DNA of 64,000 nt, from contig NZ_CP104213.1 of assembly GCF_025244745.1 (NCBI RefSeq), positions 2,742,501-2,806,500 on the forward strand. The letters run 5' to 3'. The notes beneath the pieces were generated by a model. It made no database searches. It was not told the origin of the DNA and saw only the letters and a program-made list of their open reading frames with translations. Positions within the stretch are counted from its first letter, which is position 1; the number at the start of each line of letters is the position of its first letter. The position numbers and the translations under genes were made by a program. The stretch is from Deinococcus rubellus. Its GTDB lineage: Bacteria; Deinococcota; Deinococci; Deinococcales; Deinococcaceae. Below are positions 36,429 to 48,014 of the stretch, in pieces.

Positions 36429-36584
36429 GCGCGGCGAGGCCGTTCTGAAGGCCACTGATCAGCGGGTGCGGCATCTGGCCCTCTATCGCCTGCCCCCTGC
36501 CCAAGCAGAAGCCCGAGCTTTGAGGAAACTCAAACTGTGACGTTGCCAATTGCGTTTGCTGCGAATATTGCGAATAGTAGAACT
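36429..36584 (+). promoter_or_regulatory. Control region of the toxin-antitoxin pair with 9-bp direct repeat
   Basis: TGCGAATAT and TGCGAATAG stand head to tail at 36560-36577, directly before a TAGTAG element and the antitoxin ATG at 36585. Antitoxins commonly bind such repeats to repress their own operon. The rest of the gap after the MATE gene shows nothing. Confidence 0.5.
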
Positions 36585-36995
36585 ATGACCCTGCATCACA
36601 CGCCCAACGCCGCTGAACAGGCATTGGCACAGGCCGCACAGCAACTGCTCAGCCAAGCCCCCTTGAAGCTCAGCCGCGACGTGACCCTGACACCAGAACT
36701 CACCCAACTGCTCAGCGAAATTTTGGGGCAACTTGGCAAGGGCCAGAGCATTACCGTACTGAGTCAAGATCAGGAACTCAGCACCCAAGCCGCTGCCGAT
36801 GTGTTGGGCGTCAGCCGTCCTTACCTGATTGAGCAGCTTTTGGAGGGGCGCAAACTCCCTTACCGCAAAGTTGGCAAGCACCGCCGCATCCGCCTGAGTG
36901 ATGTGCTGACGTACCAGCAGCAGGACTTGGCCGAGCGGCAGGCGTTGGCGCGGGAAATTACCGAACTGGCGCAGGAAATGGGATTGGACTATTGA
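36585..36995 (+). CDS. HTH antitoxin, excisionase-like
   Basis: The 136-residue protein carries a MerR/excisionase-type helix-turn-helix in its C-terminal half: STQAAADVLGVSRPYLIEQL followed by the wing LPYRKVGKHRRIRLSDVL. The helical N-terminal half may oligomerise or hold the toxin. The stop overlaps the TTG start of a PIN-domain gene, the usual antitoxin-toxin layout. Codon choice is less GC-biased than in neighbours, as in acquired modules. The start was set after the direct repeat. An in-frame ATG 48 bases upstream would place the repeat inside the gene. Confidence 0.82.
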   Translation: MTLHHTPNAAEQALAQAAQQLLSQAPLKLSRDVTLTPELTQLLSEILGQLGKGQSITVLSQDQELSTQAAADVLGVSRPYLIEQLLEGRKLPYRKVGKHRRIRLSDVLTYQQQDLAERQALAREITELAQEMGLDY

Positions 36996-37564
36996 TTTCT
37001 GCTGGCTCTGAACTCATCGTTTTGTGCGATGCAAATGTCTTGTATAAAAACGTATTGCGCGATTTGATTGTCCGGTTAGGCGTCAAGGGAACGCTCGCCC
37101 CGCGCTGGACAGACCGCGTTCACGATGAATGGATCACTAATCTTCTGGAGCACCGCCCCGATTTGAGCCATGCTCGTTTGCAGCGTACCCGCGAGGTAAT
37201 GAACCGTGCAGTAAGGGATTCATTGCACGCTACAACTCTCACCGGAAACCATCATTTGCCTGACCCCGACGACCAACACGTCCTTGACGCCGCCCTCAGC
37301 GCAGGCGCAAGCGTGCTCCTAACGTTCAACTTGGCTGATTTTCCGTCTTCGGCGTTGCCCGCGTCCCTGCAAGCCATTCATCCTGACGCTTTTCTGGTGG
37401 CTTGCCTTGAACAGCAGCCAGGCGGTGTGCTGGCGGCTTTACACGAGCTGCGGGCTGATTTGAAAAAGCCGCCATTCAGCCCAGACGAGTTGCTGGCGGC
37501 TCTGGTTCGCGCCGAGCTTCCACTATTTGCCGGGCAGCTTAAGCGGTTCAGGGACAGCCTCTAG
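36992..37564 (+). CDS. PIN-domain toxin
   Basis: This 190-residue protein has PIN nuclease motifs. VLCDANVLY (first Asp) is near residue 12, DEW (Glu) is near residue 47, PDPDDQHVLDAAL has the paired acids, and LTFNLADF has the last Asp. It probably cuts RNA when not bound by the antitoxin. The only sensible start is TTG, inside TTGA that ends the antitoxin, so its synthesis should depend on antitoxin translation. The C-terminal ~60 residues extend beyond a minimal VapC. Confidence 0.82.
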   Translation: MISAGSELIVLCDANVLYKNVLRDLIVRLGVKGTLAPRWTDRVHDEWITNLLEHRPDLSHARLQRTREVMNRAVRDSLHATTLTGNHHLPDPDDQHVLDAALSAGASVLLTFNLADFPSSALPASLQAIHPDAFLVACLEQQPGGVLAALHELRADLKKPPFSPDELLAALVRAELPLFAGQLKRFRDSL

Positions 37565-37618
37565 CGCCTGCCTCACCCTCTGCCACCCCGACCTGCCCAA
37601 GCAGCAGCGGGGGCATAA

Positions 37619-37656
37619 TTATTGATCTCGTCTTTAACTTCAGACGAGATCAATAA
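37619..37656. repeat. Perfect 15-bp inverted repeat between toxin and carB
   Basis: TTATTGATCTCGTCT and AGACGAGATCAATAA flank an 8-base spacer, with no mismatch. It sits between the convergent toxin and carB genes and could end both transcripts. Neither side has a T-tract outside the stem. Confidence 0.85.
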
Positions 37657-37688
37657 CCATGTCATTCAATTTATTAGTAAGGATGTGC

Positions 37689-40775
<3,087 letters not shown>

Positions 40776-41065
40776 TCCAAAAACAGAGTATGGCACGGAT
40801 CAGGGTCAATGGCGTGAGAGGCATGTATGGTTATGCAGACAATTCAAAGCGTGAAACGTCCAAGAGAAGTCAAGAAAAACGATAATTTACAGTTCTGCAA
40901 GGCAATTATAAGTTGAATTCGGATAGCCTGCTCTACACCTTTATCCTGTATAAATTCTCTAGCTTAAAGATAAAGATTCAGATTTAGAAACTGAATAAAA
41001 TCAAACCGCTTTACATTGTCATCTGCCTTCCTCCCTTCTGACGTCAGTTACGACACAATAAGGGC
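40776..41065. other. AT-rich spacer between carB and frnE with a 10-bp palindrome
   Basis: No gene is visible. The stretch is much richer in A+T than its neighbours. A perfect palindrome CTGACGTCAG (41038-41047) lies 18 bases before the frnE ATG and could be an operator. Confidence 0.45.
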
Positions 41066-41818
41066 ATGACTCAACTCCTGAACCTGCCCGCCCCCCAACG
41101 CCTGCAAGTGGACATCTGGTCGGACATCGCCTGCCCCTGGTGCTACATCGGCAAGCGGCGCTTTGAGCAGGCGCTCGGACAGTTCGAGGGCAAGGATAAA
41201 GTGGAGATCGTCTGGCACAGCTTCGAGCTTGATCCCTCCGCACCGCAGAGCAAGCCGATTGGCATCAATGCCATGCGCGACGGCCTGGCCGCCAAGTACG
41301 GGCGCAGCACTGCCGAGGCTCAGGGAATGCTGGACGGCATGACCCAGACTGCCGCCGAAGTTGGCCTGGACTACCACTTTGACCAGGTCCAGCCCGCCAA
41401 TACCTTTTTGTCCCACCAGCTCATCCACCTGGCTGCCGAGCACGGCTTGCAGGACGCCATGAAAGAACGGCTGCTCCACGCTTATTTCAGCGAGGGGCAA
41501 CATCTGGGTCAGGTGGACACGCTGGTGAAATTGGGCGCTGAAGTCGGCCTGAACGCCGAGGAGGTCCGCACCGCCCTGGAAGCGCAGACCTATGCCGAAG
41601 CCGTGCGGCAAGACGAGGCGCAGGCCCAGGCGCACGGCATCAGCGGCGTGCCCTTCTTTGTGCTGGGCAACAAGTACGGCGTCAGCGGAGCGCAGGCTCC
41701 TGAAACGATTTTGAGTGCGCTCAAGCAGGTCTGGAGTGAGCAGGCTCCCCTGACGCTCCTCGGCGCAGCGGATGCCGAGGGCTGCGAGGACGGCTCGTGC
41801 GCGGTGCCGCAGGGCTGA
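41066..41818 (+). CDS. frnE: FrnE-like DsbA-family thiol oxidoreductase
   Basis: The 250-residue protein has a thioredoxin-fold DsbA domain with the active site CPWC at residues 23-26 (DIACPWCYIGKRRF) and the cis-Pro loop GISGVPFFVLGNKY near 195. A second pair, Cys240 and Cys245 in GCEDGSC, gives the CX4C motif at the C-terminus that characterises D. radiodurans FrnE. In that protein it exchanges disulfides with the active site, and loss affects oxidative stress tolerance. It has no signal peptide, so the protein is cytoplasmic. Confidence 0.9.
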   Translation: MTQLLNLPAPQRLQVDIWSDIACPWCYIGKRRFEQALGQFEGKDKVEIVWHSFELDPSAPQSKPIGINAMRDGLAAKYGRSTAEAQGMLDGMTQTAAEVGLDYHFDQVQPANTFLSHQLIHLAAEHGLQDAMKERLLHAYFSEGQHLGQVDTLVKLGAEVGLNAEEVRTALEAQTYAEAVRQDEAQAQAHGISGVPFFVLGNKYGVSGAQAPETILSALKQVWSEQAPLTLLGAADAEGCEDGSCAVPQG

Positions 41819-41854
41819 GTCGGCCCTCTACAGCTCCCAGCCAGCACACACGCC

Positions 41855-42481
41855 TCAGATCAGCGCCGCCCCGATCAGGGCCAGAGTGCGGCGAAACCTG
41901 ATTTCGTGCCACAGCATACCGCCGAGACCCAGCATGCCAGCACCCAGCAAAGCCAGCGGCCAGCCACTCGGCAGCAGTCCGTCCAGCCGCTGACCCGTCG
42001 GCCAGGTTGCCAGGAGCAGGAGCGTCGGCAGGGCGCAGCACAGTAGCACGCACACCACGTCCATCACGAACGAACGCTGGACGCGCTCCAGCCTCCGTGT
42101 TGTCAGTGAAGCCAGGCCGAACAGGGTCGCGGCCGGCGCCGGAAGGGCCAGCACTATCCAGAAGGGGAGCCGCGCCAGCGAAGGCCCCAGCGTCAGCACA
42201 AAGGCGGCGGTGACGCCCAGCAAGTTGACCAGCATTCCCAGGGAGTACCTACTGCGACGCCAATCGAGCTGGCGCTGCGACAGGTATAGCCGCCTCAGCG
42301 CCAGCCGCACCGTCTGCGGCGGCCCGAACAGATCGAGCGGGCCAGCATCGTTCCCGGCCTCACAGTGGTTGGCTTCGCAGCGTCTGGCTTCCCAGTGGGC
42401 ACGGTACTCGGCCTCCAGTCGCAGGCGGGCAGCGGCGGGCAACCCCCAGGTGGCTTCCGCCAGCCAGTGCTCCAGCGTCAC
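41855..42481 (-). CDS. PadR-coupled membrane protein
   Basis: This 208-residue protein begins with a soluble segment, LEHWLAEATWGLPAAARLRLEAEYRAH, similar to the permease-prefix/HAAS segment found beside PadR regulators. About four membrane helices follow. GTG is the start and shares four bases with the stop of the PadR gene, so the two are translated together. Such pairs are thought to act as sensors or regulated membrane proteins. The role here is unknown. Confidence 0.7.
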   Translation of the reverse strand: MTLEHWLAEATWGLPAAARLRLEAEYRAHWEARRCEANHCEAGNDAGPLDLFGPPQTVRLALRRLYLSQRQLDWRRSRYSLGMLVNLLGVTAAFVLTLGPSLARLPFWIVLALPAPAATLFGLASLTTRRLERVQRSFVMDVVCVLLCCALPTLLLLATWPTGQRLDGLLPSGWPLALLGAGMLGLGGMLWHEIRFRRTLALIGAALI

Positions 42482-42792
42482 CCTTCGCCGCCCATCACCG
42501 CGCTCACAGCCCGAATCTGGCGCTGCCAGTCGCCCTGCGCCCGCGCCAGTTCCTGGCGGCCTTTCACAGTCAGGCGGTACTCGCGCCTCAGCCGCCCGCC
42601 GACTTCCACCTCGCTGCTTTCCACCAGTTGCTCGGCCTCCAGGATGTGAAGCGCCGGATAGAGCGTGCCTTCCTTGGCGCTCAGTAGCCCCTCGCTGCGC
42701 CCCTTGATGGCCTGGGCGATGGCGTAGCCGTGCTCGGGCTGGCGCTCCAGCACCCCCAGAATCAGCATGCGGAGTTGCTGCTTGGTGTTCAT
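42478..42792 (-). CDS. PadR family transcriptional regulator
   Basis: The 104-residue winged-helix protein has MLILGVLERQPEHGYAIAQAI, the EGTLYPALHILEAEQLV recognition region and RREYRLTVKGRQEL wing, all standard for PadR. It should bind DNA as a dimer and probably controls its own operon with the membrane protein gene. TAGATT lies six bases before the ATG. Confidence 0.92.
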   Translation of the reverse strand: MNTKQQLRMLILGVLERQPEHGYAIAQAIKGRSEGLLSAKEGTLYPALHILEAEQLVESSEVEVGGRLRREYRLTVKGRQELARAQGDWQRQIRAVSAVMGGEG

Positions 42793-42796
42793 TCAC

Positions 42797-43759
42797 TCAA
42801 TCTACCTTGCGACCAGAGGTATGGGCGGGGGTCGGCTCCGGCCCAGCCAGCAACTGCACCGCTCCCGGAACGAGCCGCACACTCAGCTCTCGCTGGACAC
42901 CGATCACCTCGCCGTCGAGGTGGGTCACGACGCCGCTTTGCCAGCGCACCGTGACCTGCCGCCCGCTGCCAGAACGCACGCGGGGATCGCCCAGGTGCCG
43001 GGCCCGCAGCACCTGGCCCATCAGCGCCAGCAGGCGTAGGCGGCTGAGCTGGGTCCCCAGCACCACGTTGAGCTGCCCGTCGAAAGCGTCCGAGGCTGGA
43101 GAAATCATGAAGCCGCTGCCGTAGCGCGTCCCGTTCATCACCGCCACCAGACACGATGGCCCGGCGTAGAGGATCTGCCCGTCCAGCACGACTTCCACCG
43201 TCTCGGTCTTGAGCTGCCGCACCGCACTCAGCGCCGCCCACAGGTAACGCCCGAAGCCCGAGAGCCGCGCCGGGGCCTGGAGCATCAGCGCCGCCACCTG
43301 CGCGTCGAAGCCCATGCCCAGGCCGTTCATCAGCCAGGTCTCGGAACCGCTGCCGGAGCCGCCCACCGTGCAGCACAGGGCGTCGGCGGCGCGGGATGGG
43401 AATGTCAGGCGAGACAGGGCCGCCCCGAAGTCACCGGGACGCAACCCCAGCATTCCGGCGAAGTCGTTGCCGCTGCCCAGCGGCACCAGGCCCAGCAGCC
43501 GACCCGTACCGACCAGGGCAGGCAGCAGGTTATTTACGGTGCCGTCGCCGCCCACCGCCAGCACCGCCACGCCCGGCGGCAGCGCCTGCACGCGGCTAAG
43601 GGCGTCCTCGGCACTTGCGGCGCTCAGCCAGTTCCACGGCAGAGCATGCGCGTTCAGCGCCGCTTCCAGCCGGGGCCACTCGCGCAGTGCCAGCCCGCGC
43701 CCGGCCTGCGGATTGAGGACGACAGCCAGCGCGCTGAACGGCAAGGGTGAGGGCGACAC
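42797..43759 (-). CDS. Diacylglycerol/lipid kinase family protein
   Basis: This YegS/DgkB-type lipid kinase has [10 protein letters not shown] at its N-terminus, the nucleotide loop [12 protein letters not shown] and [15 protein letters not shown], then [11 protein letters not shown] and [10 protein letters not shown] in the C-terminal beta-sandwich. It would phosphorylate diacylglycerol or a related lipid. I chose the GTG at 43759 because TATTCT lies nine bases upstream and the fold starts six residues later, giving 320 residues. An ATG at 43807 would add 16 residues of no family likeness. Confidence 0.85.
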   Translation of the reverse strand: MSPSPLPFSALAVVLNPQAGRGLALREWPRLEAALNAHALPWNWLSAASAEDALSRVQALPPGVAVLAVGGDGTVNNLLPALVGTGRLLGLVPLGSGNDFAGMLGLRPGDFGAALSRLTFPSRAADALCCTVGGSGSGSETWLMNGLGMGFDAQVAALMLQAPARLSGFGRYLWAALSAVRQLKTETVEVVLDGQILYAGPSCLVAVMNGTRYGSGFMISPASDAFDGQLNVVLGTQLSRLRLLALMGQVLRARHLGDPRVRSGSGRQVTVRWQSGVVTHLDGEVIGVQRELSVRLVPGAVQLLAGPEPTPAHTSGRKVD

Positions 43760-43840
43760 AGTCCGGTCAGAATAGCGGACTGGGGGCGCTTTGTAGCTTC
43801 TATTCATATCAAAACCCGCTGGGGGGGCCAGCATAGGTTC

Positions 43841-44446
43841 ATGCTCATCCCCCTGTTTCCGCTGCCTCAGTTCGTGCTTTTTCCGGGTCAGGTGGTGCCG
43901 CTGTATGTTTTCGAGCCGCGTTACCGAATGTTGCTGGCCCGCGTGCAGCGCACCGGCGAGGCCTTCGGAATGCCGCAGATCCTGACCCCCTCCACCGAGG
44001 ACCCGCGCCCGCTGGAAGCCCGGCTCTCGATGATCGGCACCCTGGCGCACCTGCGCGAGGTCGCGCCCCACGAAGACGGCACCTCCTCGATCACGGTGGT
44101 CGGCGGCGAGAGATTTCAGATTCAGCACCTCATCACCGATCAGGACTACCTCTGCGCCGAGGTGGAACTGCTGCCGCTTCAGGCCGACGACGACGTTCAC
44201 AGCGCCACCATCCTGCGGGCGCTGTCCAACCGATTGGTCACCGATCTGCTGCGGATGCGCCCGGACGACCGCGAGGCGATTGTGCAGCACGCCCCGCCCG
44301 ATCCTTTGCTGCTGGCCTCGTTCGCCTCGGTCCTGCTGCCGCTCAGCGGCGAGGAACGCCAGCAGGTGCTGGAAGCCCCCAGCCTGACCGAGCGTTTGGA
44401 AACCCTGGTGGGCTTCGTGCCGGTACCCGCGCGCGACCTGAACTGA
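43841..44446 (+). CDS. LON peptidase substrate-binding domain protein
   Basis: The 201-residue protein is a free-standing Lon N-terminal domain. It starts [29 protein letters not shown], contains [10 protein letters not shown] and VGGERFQI, and ends with a helical segment ([22 protein letters not shown]). It lacks the ATPase and protease parts. Such proteins are thought to bind unfolded polypeptides, but their role is not well defined. Confidence 0.88.
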   Translation: MLIPLFPLPQFVLFPGQVVPLYVFEPRYRMLLARVQRTGEAFGMPQILTPSTEDPRPLEARLSMIGTLAHLREVAPHEDGTSSITVVGGERFQIQHLITDQDYLCAEVELLPLQADDDVHSATILRALSNRLVTDLLRMRPDDREAIVQHAPPDPLLLASFASVLLPLSGEERQQVLEAPSLTERLETLVGFVPVPARDLN

Positions 44447-44475
44447 AACGGCCTGCTTTTCTCTAGACCCAGTCC

Positions 44476-45576
<1,101 letters not shown>

Positions 45577-45618
45577 GCACCGAGCAGGCTAGCACGGCGC
45601 AGCTGTGGGTCCAGACAA

Positions 45619-46251
45619 TCAGCCTCGGCTGAGCCGTTCTTCCAGCTGGGCACGCATCTTGTGGTGAATGGGAGCCGTCAGCAGGCGCTCCATCTGCTCC
45701 CGCGTCGGCGATTTGGTGTAGAAGAACTCGAAAGCGTCCAGTACGGTGGGCGTGCCGGGCGGCATCTGGCGCTCCAGCATCACGGCGTCGCCTGCACTGA
45801 CTTCGCCTTCCTCCAGCACACGGGTGTAAAAACCGGGGCGGCGCTGACGTCGAAACGTCTTGACGAACTGCGGATCGTTCATGCGGGCGGCCAGCGTGTC
45901 ACAGGGAATGCGCGCCGATGTGACCTCGATCAGAACGCCGCCGATCCGTAGCCGCGTGCCCATTGGTGTCGCCGCCGATTCCAGGCCCGAGATCAGCAGG
46001 TTCTCGCCGAAGAGGCCGGGTTCGAGCGGCTGACCCAGGAAGGCGCTCCAGGCGTCGTAGTCCGGCTGGGTATAGACATACACCGCCTGCTCAGGGCCGC
46101 CGTGGTTCTTGGTGTCCTGAATGTGGTCGCCCGCCAGGCCGAGCGCGCCGACCCACACCGGCTGCGAGGCAGGCCGCTTGAAGATGCCGGTCTGTCCATT
46201 TTTGGCCGCGATGGGTTGACGTTGGCCGATATTGACACTCAGCAGTTGCAT
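45619..46251 (-). CDS. MOSC domain protein, YiiM-like
   Basis: The 210-residue protein has VNIGQRQ, GDHIQDTKNHGGPEQAVYVY, GLFGENLLISG and TSARIPCDTLAARM with the conserved MOSC cysteine, plus a C-terminal YiiM-type helical region. MOSC proteins bind a molybdenum cofactor. YiiM reduces N-hydroxylated purines. The start is six bases after TAGACT. Confidence 0.88.
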   Translation of the reverse strand: MQLLSVNIGQRQPIAAKNGQTGIFKRPASQPVWVGALGLAGDHIQDTKNHGGPEQAVYVYTQPDYDAWSAFLGQPLEPGLFGENLLISGLESAATPMGTRLRIGGVLIEVTSARIPCDTLAARMNDPQFVKTFRRQRRPGFYTRVLEEGEVSAGDAVMLERQMPPGTPTVLDAFEFFYTKSPTREQMERLLTAPIHHKMRAQLEERLSRG

Positions 46252-46300
46252 GGTGGCAGTCTAGTCTCCACCCATCAATCCACGCCCGCTATCCTGAAGT

Positions 46301-46807
46301 ATGACCCTCTCCTCTCGCCCAGCAGTCCGGCTACTGGCACTGTCGTCCCTGGTAGTCAGCGCCGCACTGGCCTATACCGACGCGGCAGACGGCTTCTCGG
46401 TCACGGCTCCAAAAGGCTGGAAGCAGTCGAGCTATCCCGGCACCTCGGTGGTGTTTCTGGCCCCCAAAACGGTTTCGGCATTCAACCCCAACATCAACGT
46501 ACTGGTCCAGGCCGTGCCCACTGGCGTCACCCTCAAGGACTACGACGCCGCGACCCTCGACCAGATCAAGAAGCTGATCACCGACGGCAAGCTGATCAGC
46601 CAGCAGGCCGTGACCCTCGACGGCTCCGAGGCCACCCAGCTCAACTACACCGGGCGGCAGGGCCAGTACAAGCTGTACTTCACCCAGACCTACGCCATCG
46701 TCGGTAAGAAAGCCTACGTGCTGACCGGCACAACAGTGCAGGGCCAGGACGCCGCGCTCAGGGCGGTCATGGACGGCTTCGTCAGGACGTTCAAGGCCAG
46801 GCGCTGA
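46301..46807 (+). CDS. Secreted PsbP/DcrB-like protein
   Basis: This 168-residue protein has a signal peptide (LLALSSLVVSAALA). It continues with FSVTAPKGWKQSSYPG, VVFLAPK and NINVLVQAVP, an order seen in PsbP/DcrB-fold domains. No catalytic residues are apparent, and the function is unknown. TATCCT is five bases before the ATG. Confidence 0.65.
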   Translation: MTLSSRPAVRLLALSSLVVSAALAYTDAADGFSVTAPKGWKQSSYPGTSVVFLAPKTVSAFNPNINVLVQAVPTGVTLKDYDAATLDQIKKLITDGKLISQQAVTLDGSEATQLNYTGRQGQYKLYFTQTYAIVGKKAYVLTGTTVQGQDAALRAVMDGFVRTFKARR

Positions 46808-46898
46808 CCTCACTCAACTTGCTGAAGAAACCTTCAGATACTGGAGAGGGAAGCTGCTGCAAGCTTGCTGTCAGGACCGGGGCGCTACGCTCCGGAAT

Positions 46899-47510
46899 AT
46901 GTTCGTCTTCTTCGTGCTGCTGGCCGTCACCATCACCGGCTGGTGGCTCTTCAAAACCTGGAGGACGCCGCCACTGGGCTGGATGCCGGGCAGTCAGACC
47001 GACGCCGTATCCCACTACGACGATGAACTCGATTTGCCGCCGCAGTTCCGCTTGCAGTCCGGTTACGACACCCTGTCCTCGGTGCAGGACGCCCTGACCA
47101 TCCAGACCCGGCAGCACTTCTTCGTGACCAGCGAGAGTAACCTCTATGCCGAACTGGTGGCCAGCCTGGCAGGAAGATCCTACCGGGTGTTTCCGAATGT
47201 GCGGCTCGATTATATCTTCCAGCTCACGTCCGGTCCCTCGCCGGAGACCCTGAGCCGCCTACGCGGTCAGGTCGTGGGTTTTCTGGTGGTCGAGACGCCG
47301 GAATTTCGCCCGGTGCTGGGCGTGAGTTTGCGCGGCTCGCCTTACGGCGCGTCCCAATGGCCCGATGTATCAGCCTCGCCCGACGATGCCGAATTGCTCG
47401 AACTGGCCTTTCAGAGCGCCCGCCTGCCGCTGCTCCATATTGACGCCAAGCGCAATATCGAGGCCGACGAACTCCAGAAGTTGGTCATGCCGTATCTGAT
47501 GCGGGCCTAG
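46899..47510 (+). CDS. Membrane-anchored DUF2726-like protein, degenerate
   Basis: The 203-residue protein has one N-terminal membrane helix (residues 2-18). The body follows DUF2726, a nuclease-related domain: SESNLYAELVASL, VFPNVRLDYIF, a core VVGFLVVETPEFRPVLGVSLRG, and ARLPLLHIDAKRNI at the end. In active relatives the core reads like D-FVV...LAIELDD. Here the acids are Gly and Ser/Arg, so catalysis is unlikely. TACGCT lies seven bases before the ATG. Confidence 0.6.
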   Translation: MFVFFVLLAVTITGWWLFKTWRTPPLGWMPGSQTDAVSHYDDELDLPPQFRLQSGYDTLSSVQDALTIQTRQHFFVTSESNLYAELVASLAGRSYRVFPNVRLDYIFQLTSGPSPETLSRLRGQVVGFLVVETPEFRPVLGVSLRGSPYGASQWPDVSASPDDAELLELAFQSARLPLLHIDAKRNIEADELQKLVMPYLMRA

Positions 47511-47521
47511 CTCAAGAGAAT

Positions 47522-47561
47522 TGAAAGCGCACCCAGCATTTGCGTGCTGGGTGCGCTTTCA
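47522..47561. terminator. Bidirectional terminator, 17-bp perfect stem
   Basis: TGAAAGCGCACCCAGCA pairs with TGCTGGGTGCGCTTTCA around a TTTGCG loop. It lies between convergent genes. Confidence 0.75.
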
Positions 47562-47605
47562 GTCGAGCAGGTGGTGTGATGTTCAGGAGCAAGAAACAGA
47601 CCGAA

Positions 47606-47881
47606 TCAGTCGGCGTCCCGGCGCTCGCGGGCGTCCTCGTAGATGGTCCAGGCGCACAGGGCCAGCAGCAGCACACCCAGGGGCAGCACGCTCAGCCACG
47701 CACCCTGGGTGGCCCAGGCCAGGCCCAGCGGCACCACCAGCAGCGCCAGGGCCACGCCCAGATAAGACGGCGCGGCAGACTCAGCCTCGTCGAGCGCGGC
47801 CTTCGATGCCGGACGCAGGGCAGCGGGCAGCTCCGGCTCAGCGCGAACTGGGCCGTAGGTCTGGGGCAGGGCTTTTAACAT
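47606..47881 (-). CDS. Small two-helix membrane protein
   Basis: This 91-residue protein has a soluble 40-residue N-terminus and two close membrane helices (YLGVALALLVVPLGLAWATQ, then WLSVLPLGVLLLALCAWTIY) ending in a charged tail. I do not recognise the family. CAGACT lies six bases before the ATG, an imperfect form of the local leaderless promoter. Confidence 0.6.
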   Translation of the reverse strand: MLKALPQTYGPVRAEPELPAALRPASKAALDEAESAAPSYLGVALALLVVPLGLAWATQGAWLSVLPLGVLLLALCAWTIYEDARERRDAD

Positions 47882-48014
47882 GTTCTCAGTCTGACCGGCT
47901 GTTCAGGTCGGCCGGTAAGCCGAAGCTAAAGCCGCCTGAATCTGCCCATGAGCGATTGTTTATGTCGGGTTCTGCCTCCGCGAGAAGCGGAGCGGCTGAC
48001 TGGCCCCGGCCCGC

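Noticed and set aside
34935..36455. 506-codon minus-strand frame
   Set aside because: Antisense to the MATE gene. Composition (Gln/Arg/His) is that of a shadow frame.
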